Below, in pieces: positions 60,380-64,000 of a stretch of DNA of 64,000 bases; position 1 is the stretch's first letter, and each line of letters starts with the position of its first letter. Origin of the DNA: Bradyrhizobium prioriisuperbiae. GTDB lineage: Bacteria; Pseudomonadota; Alphaproteobacteria; Rhizobiales; Xanthobacteraceae. The notes under the pieces are model-generated. The model saw only the letters and a list, made by a program, of their open reading frames with translations, made no database searches and was not told the origin of the DNA. Location: positions 8,544,501 through 8,608,500 of the forward strand of contig NZ_CP135921.1 of the NCBI RefSeq assembly GCF_032397745.1, written 5' to 3'. The translations under genes and the position numbers were made by a program.

Positions 60380-61432
60380 TCAGAACTTGACCGTCACGCC
60401 AGCATAGAGGGACTTTTCAGTACAGCTCTTGTTGTTGGTGGCCGCAGCCGTTCCGGCGTTGAAGAAGCAGACGCCGTTATTGGTGTTCTTGTCGTCAAGA
60501 CCGAACTTGTTCTCCCAGTAGCGATAGGCAACCCAGACGTCGAGGAAGTGGGAGTATTTCGGGCCCCAGATCAGCTTGCTGGTGTCCATGGTCAGACGGA
60601 TCGGCTCGCTGTTGATTTCCATCTTGGTTTTGTTGCTGTCGGGGAGCGTGTAGCTGCCGTAAGCACCGCTGCCCTTCGGGCCGTAGAAGCCGGCGCGACC
60701 GCTGATGGCGAAATACTGCAGGTTTTCCGGCAAGAAGCCGAGATCCATGTAGTAGTTCATTTCCACCGCCCAAGTGCCCTTGAAATGGGTGTTTCCATCA
60801 GGAATGCCGGTGAAGCCAGCCGGAACAAAGCCCGGAGTCACGAAGGTGTTGTGATTCCACTCCTGGTAATACAGCGGATTGACGTTGAAGAAGCCCTTGT
60901 ACGGCAGGTTGAAGGCAAACTGCAGACCGGCCACCACGTCTTTCTTGTTCGGGGCCAGGAACTGGTTTTCCGTCTCGCCATCCGCACCGACCACGAACGA
61001 CACGTTCTGCAACGGCCCCATGGTGAAGGCATGGGTGTCGAAAATCTGATTCCAGCCGAAGGTGCTGCGGATCAGCCCGTAAAACTCCATGGCGCCGGCG
61101 CAGGCGTTCGGAACGCCGACGGTTCCGATGCAGGGAGACGCCGGGTCCCGATGATCCGACTTGAGCAGTTCGAGGTTGATGAAGTTGGTGCCGTAGGCCC
61201 AGACGTCGAAGTGGGTGAAGGCATAGACCTGCTTCGCGGTCTTGTCGGCAAAGCCAGGCGAGGTTGCGGTGAACTGGTAGGCGTAGGTCAGGCGGTTGTC
61301 GTTCACAAGAAAGAACGGCACGTCGATAATCGGCTTGGCCTTGACCGGCATCGGCGCAAGGTCGGCAGCGAACGCCGAGCTGAATGCCGTCACGGCAAGC
61401 CCGGCCGCAAGAGCGATTGATTTGTAAAACAT
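60380..61432 (-). CDS. Tsx-like outer-membrane nucleoside channel
   Basis: 350 residues from the ATG at 61432 behind GGGGGAC. Signal peptide MFYKSIALAAGLAVTAFSSAFA. The mature protein is rich in aromatic beta-strand residues and contains QVYAFTHFDVWAYGTNFINLELLKSDH and SLYAGVTVKF at the end, with HFLDVWVAYRYWENKFGLDD earlier. The HFDVW..G.NF pattern resembles the nucleoside-specific channel (Tsx) family; the final Phe is the usual outer-membrane insertion signal. It is divergent from a nucleoside-type ABC transporter and near a nucleoside deaminase, which supports nucleoside uptake. Another porin family remains possible. Confidence 0.72.
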   Translation of the reverse strand: MFYKSIALAAGLAVTAFSSAFAADLAPMPVKAKPIIDVPFFLVNDNRLTYAYQFTATSPGFADKTAKQVYAFTHFDVWAYGTNFINLELLKSDHRDPASPCIGTVGVPNACAGAMEFYGLIRSTFGWNQIFDTHAFTMGPLQNVSFVVGADGETENQFLAPNKKDVVAGLQFAFNLPYKGFFNVNPLYYQEWNHNTFVTPGFVPAGFTGIPDGNTHFKGTWAVEMNYYMDLGFLPENLQYFAISGRAGFYGPKGSGAYGSYTLPDSNKTKMEINSEPIRLTMDTSKLIWGPKYSHFLDVWVAYRYWENKFGLDDKNTNNGVCFFNAGTAAATNNKSCTEKSLYAGVTVKF

Positions 61433-62006
61433 CGAGCTGGTCCCCCAGAGAAGTTGCGACAAACTAAAAGCTGTCCCGGTCAGTTTGCGCGGGGGCGCCA
61501 AATGGCAAAGCCCGAAAGTTCCGCAGAAAATGCTCAGTTCTTGAAACCGGCGCAAAATACATCGGCACATGGGCTCGCGAGGCCATCGCCGACGATGGGC
61601 GCGACGGCGACGCCCAATACAACGGACGACATGCCGAAAAGCCCGAATTATTGCGGCAATCTGGCGCATGTGAGGGGGCGCGACTGCGACAATTTATGCC
61701 TTGCTTTTCTAATCCAGAAGCCAGCAGCGGCCATGCTCAAAAAACAGACTGATGCCAAAACCGCCCCGCACGATTGCCGGCCGACAGTTACAATTCTGCA
61801 ACAGGTTGCTGGGGCAACCATCGGCTTCCCCATTGCCGACGACATGTCATCACCGCCATCCATGACGAAGCGATCACGGTCAGCCCCGGTCCATTGCCGG
61901 TGTTCTGGGCAGGTGATGACGCCTTTTCACCACTTACCTTCGATTCCGATTTGTCACAGTATCGCCGAAGCTTACCCCGTTCGCACCAGTGAGTTGTCCG
62001 CATTCG
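61433..62006. other. Intergenic region between divergent Tsx-like and ABC ATPase genes
   Basis: 574 bases without a supported gene. Promoters for both divergent transcription units must be here. I see no sigma-54 motif, riboswitch or strong dyad. An open frame of 196 codons on the + strand from 61454 has no protein-like character and no good start. Confidence 0.55.
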
Positions 62007-63581
62007 ATGTCCGCCGCACCGACCATCGCACCACATCCCGGTGATTTGCCGCTGCTCCAGGCGGTCGGCATCACCAAGCGGTACGGCGATTTTCTCGCCA
62101 ACGATTCGGTCGATCTCGATGTGCGTCCCGGCGAGGTCCACGCCCTGCTCGGCGAGAATGGCGCCGGCAAATCGACCCTGGTGAAGGTGATCTACGGACT
62201 GATCCAGCCCGGCGGCGGCGAGCTGCGCTGGGAGGGCCAGCGAATCGAGCTCGCCGGGCCGGCGGCGGCGCGCGCGCTCGGCATCGGCATGGTGTTTCAG
62301 CACTTCTCGCTGTTCGACAACCTGACGGTGGCCGAGAATGTCGCGCTGGGATTGTCGACCGATGAATCCTTCGGACAGATGTCGGCGCGGCTGGCGGAGG
62401 TTTCGCGGACCTACGGCTTGCCGCTCGATCCCAAGCGCGAGGTCTGGCAGCTCTCGGTCGGAGAACGGCAGCGCATCGAGATCGTCCGGCTGCTGATGCA
62501 AAATCCGCGGTTTCTCATCCTCGACGAACCCACGGCGGTGCTGACCCCGCAGGAAGCCGACCAGCTCTTCACCGTGCTCGAGCGCCTGACATCCGAGGGA
62601 CGCGCCGTGCTCTACATCAGCCACAAGCTGGACGAGGTGAAGCGGCTGTGCGATGTCGCAACCATTCTCCGGGCCGGCAAGAAAGTCGCGACCTGCAACC
62701 CCCGCGCGGAAACCGCCGGCTCGCTGGCGCGGATGATGGTGGGGGCCGAAATCAAGCAGGTGAAAGCCGCGACCGGCCGCGCGATCACCGTGCCCCGCCT
62801 GGTCGTGAATAACCTCAGCGCCGCGCCCGACGAGCCGCACGGCGTCCGCCTCGCGGACATTTCGATCGAGCTGAAAGGCGGTGAAATTCTCGGCATTGCC
62901 GGCGTCGCCGGCAACGGCCAGGACGAACTGTTCGCCATCCTCTCCGGCGAGCGGCGCCTGCCCGACCCCTTGACCATCGTCATTGATGGCCAGTCGGCCG
63001 GGCATCTGTCCATCACCGAGCGGCGCAAGCTCGGCGCGGCATTCGTGCCGGAAGAGCGGCTGGGACACGGCACCGCGCCACGGATGCGGCTGTCGGAAAA
63101 TGCCCTGCTGACCGGCCACGCCACCGGCGCCATGGTGCAACACGGCTTCATCAACGCCAAGGCCACGCTCGCCACCGTCGATCGCGCGACGCAGGCCTTC
63201 GACGTGCGCAAGGCGAAGCGCGATCCGGAAGCCGCCAGCCTGTCCGGCGGAAACCTGCAGAAGTTCATTGTCGGCCGCGAGATCCTGCGCGACCCCGGCA
63301 TCCTGGTGGTCAGCCAGCCGACCTGGGGCGTCGACGCGGGCGCCGCCGCCGTGATCCGCCAGGCGCTGCTCGATCTCGCCGCGCGCGGCTCCGCCGTGAT
63401 GGTGATCAGCCAGGATCTTGATGAACTGTCCGAAATCGCCGACCGCATCGCAGTGATGTTTCACGGACGGCTGTCCGATTCATTGGCGGCCGCGGACGCG
63501 GACCGCGAAACCATCGGACTGTTGATGGGCGGCAGCGCCGCGACAAAGCAGGAGGAGCCGCCGCATGCCGCTCGTGCTTGA
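62007..63581 (+). CDS. ABC transporter ATP-binding protein, double ATPase (nucleoside/BmpA type)
   Basis: 524 residues from the ATG at 62007 (a TTG six codons upstream is less likely). Two ABC domains: Walker A LLGENGAGKSTLVKVIYGL, then signature LSVGERQRIEIVRLLMQ and Walker B FLILDEPTAVLTPQEA; the second, less typical, has VAGNGQDELFAILSGER, LSGGNLQKFIVGREIL and VVSQPTWGVDAGAA. The divergent signature LSVGERQR and GWGVD style are typical of the YufO/NupA nucleoside importer ATPases. The gene overlaps the permease gene by 17 nt. Confidence 0.92.
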   Translation: MSAAPTIAPHPGDLPLLQAVGITKRYGDFLANDSVDLDVRPGEVHALLGENGAGKSTLVKVIYGLIQPGGGELRWEGQRIELAGPAAARALGIGMVFQHFSLFDNLTVAENVALGLSTDESFGQMSARLAEVSRTYGLPLDPKREVWQLSVGERQRIEIVRLLMQNPRFLILDEPTAVLTPQEADQLFTVLERLTSEGRAVLYISHKLDEVKRLCDVATILRAGKKVATCNPRAETAGSLARMMVGAEIKQVKAATGRAITVPRLVVNNLSAAPDEPHGVRLADISIELKGGEILGIAGVAGNGQDELFAILSGERRLPDPLTIVIDGQSAGHLSITERRKLGAAFVPEERLGHGTAPRMRLSENALLTGHATGAMVQHGFINAKATLATVDRATQAFDVRKAKRDPEAASLSGGNLQKFIVGREILRDPGILVVSQPTWGVDAGAAAVIRQALLDLAARGSAVMVISQDLDELSEIADRIAVMFHGRLSDSLAAADADRETIGLLMGGSAATKQEEPPHAARA

Positions 63582-64000
63582 GAAGCGCACCGAGCGCTCC
63601 ACGGCGATCGCGCTGGTCTCGCCGCTGATCGCCATCCCGCTGACGCTGGTCACCATGAGCATCGTATTCGCGCTGATCGGCAAGAATCCGATTGCCGCGC
63701 TGTCGGCCTATTTCATCCAGCCACTGACCGACAGCTATTCGCTGCAGGAGATCGCGGTGAAGGCCTCGCCTTTGGTGCTGATCGCGGTCGGACTTTCGCT
63801 CTGTTATCTCGCCAACGCCTGGAACATCGGCGCCGAGGGACAGCTCGTGATCGGTGCGGTGGCGGGAAGCTGGATCGCGGTCAAGACCCAGGGAACCGAC
63901 GCCGGCGCCTGGGTGCTGCCGGCCATGCTGCTCTGCGCCGCGATCGCCGGCGCACTCTATGCCCTGATCCCGGCAATCTGCCGGGTGCGGTTCGGCGCCA
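63565..64000 (+). CDS. ABC transporter permease, nucleoside/simple-sugar type, N-terminal part (continues beyond window)
   Basis: 145 codons from the ATG at 63565, still open at the right edge. It has hydrophobic segments (IALVSPLIAIPLTLVTMSIVFALIG and LVLIAVGLSLCYLANAWNIGAEGQLVIGAV), with the NIGAEGQ motif that marks the YufP/NupP permeases partnering BmpA-type binding proteins. GGAGGAG precedes the start inside the upstream gene. The second permease and binding protein probably follow outside the window. Confidence 0.9.
   Translation, partial: MPLVLEKRTERSTAIALVSPLIAIPLTLVTMSIVFALIGKNPIAALSAYFIQPLTDSYSLQEIAVKASPLVLIAVGLSLCYLANAWNIGAEGQLVIGAVAGSWIAVKTQGTDAGAWVLPAMLLCAAIAGALYALIPAICRVRFGA

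Noticed and set aside
61454..62044. 196-codon open frame in the Tsx-ABC intergenic region
   Set aside because: No ribosome site, no protein-like composition and overlap with the ABC ATPase start.

Overview
The window looks like chromosome of a GC-rich alphaproteobacterium of the Nitrobacteraceae (Bradyrhizobium / Rhodopseudomonas / Tardiphaga type). The evidence is the codon use, a Bradyrhizobium-style heme-uptake locus with an HmuQ-type heme oxygenase, and several palindromic intergenic repeats of the kind scattered through these genomes. I see no rRNA or tRNA gene, no CRISPR array and no intact insertion sequence.

Left part (1-13.9 kb): a peptide / amino-acid scavenging locus. It has the end of an amidase gene, two closely related family-5 solute-binding proteins, an M20 peptidase, a DadA-like FAD oxidoreductase, a complete Dpp-type ABC transporter (two permeases and a fused double ATPase), an M81 peptidase and an M20 amidohydrolase. 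Two tandem glycine riboswitches (about 3669-3894 and 5890-6120) precede the second binding protein and the DadA-like gene. The first is followed by a decayed copy of the start of the DadA-like gene, so it is probably a duplicated leader. 13.9-27.6 kb holds an acyl-CoA synthetase, a TetR-MFP-RND efflux operon, a CvpA-like protein, a class V aminotransferase, two enoyl-CoA hydratase-family genes, an Lrp regulator, an SDR, two unknown proteins and the frameshifted remnant of a two-partner-secretion transporter.

Middle (27.7-45 kb): a LysR regulator divergent from an SDR-SDR-DoxX unit; a molybdopterin oxidoreductase; a class II HMG-CoA reductase followed by a periplasmic binding protein and divergent from a MocR-type regulator; a TetR gene with a probable leaderless promoter; and the heme-uptake locus hmuR-hmuQ-hutX divergent from hemP-hmuTUV.

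Right part (45-64 kb): the most striking region. A complete eight-gene Nit1C cluster (Sll0783/MSMEG_0572 protein, nitrilase, radical SAM, GNAT, AIR-synthase-like, glycosyltransferase, MSMEG_0570 protein, flavoprotein) starts behind a textbook sigma-54 promoter. It is followed convergently by cynABD-cynS (cyanate uptake and cyanase) with a divergent sigma-54 activator of CynF type, another good sigma-54 promoter, and dyad enhancer candidates between cynA and cynF. Together these form a cyanide/nitrile/cyanate nitrogen-acquisition island. The window ends in a nucleoside/purine module: a nucleoside deaminase, a Tsx-like outer-membrane channel, and a BmpA-type ABC transporter running off the edge.
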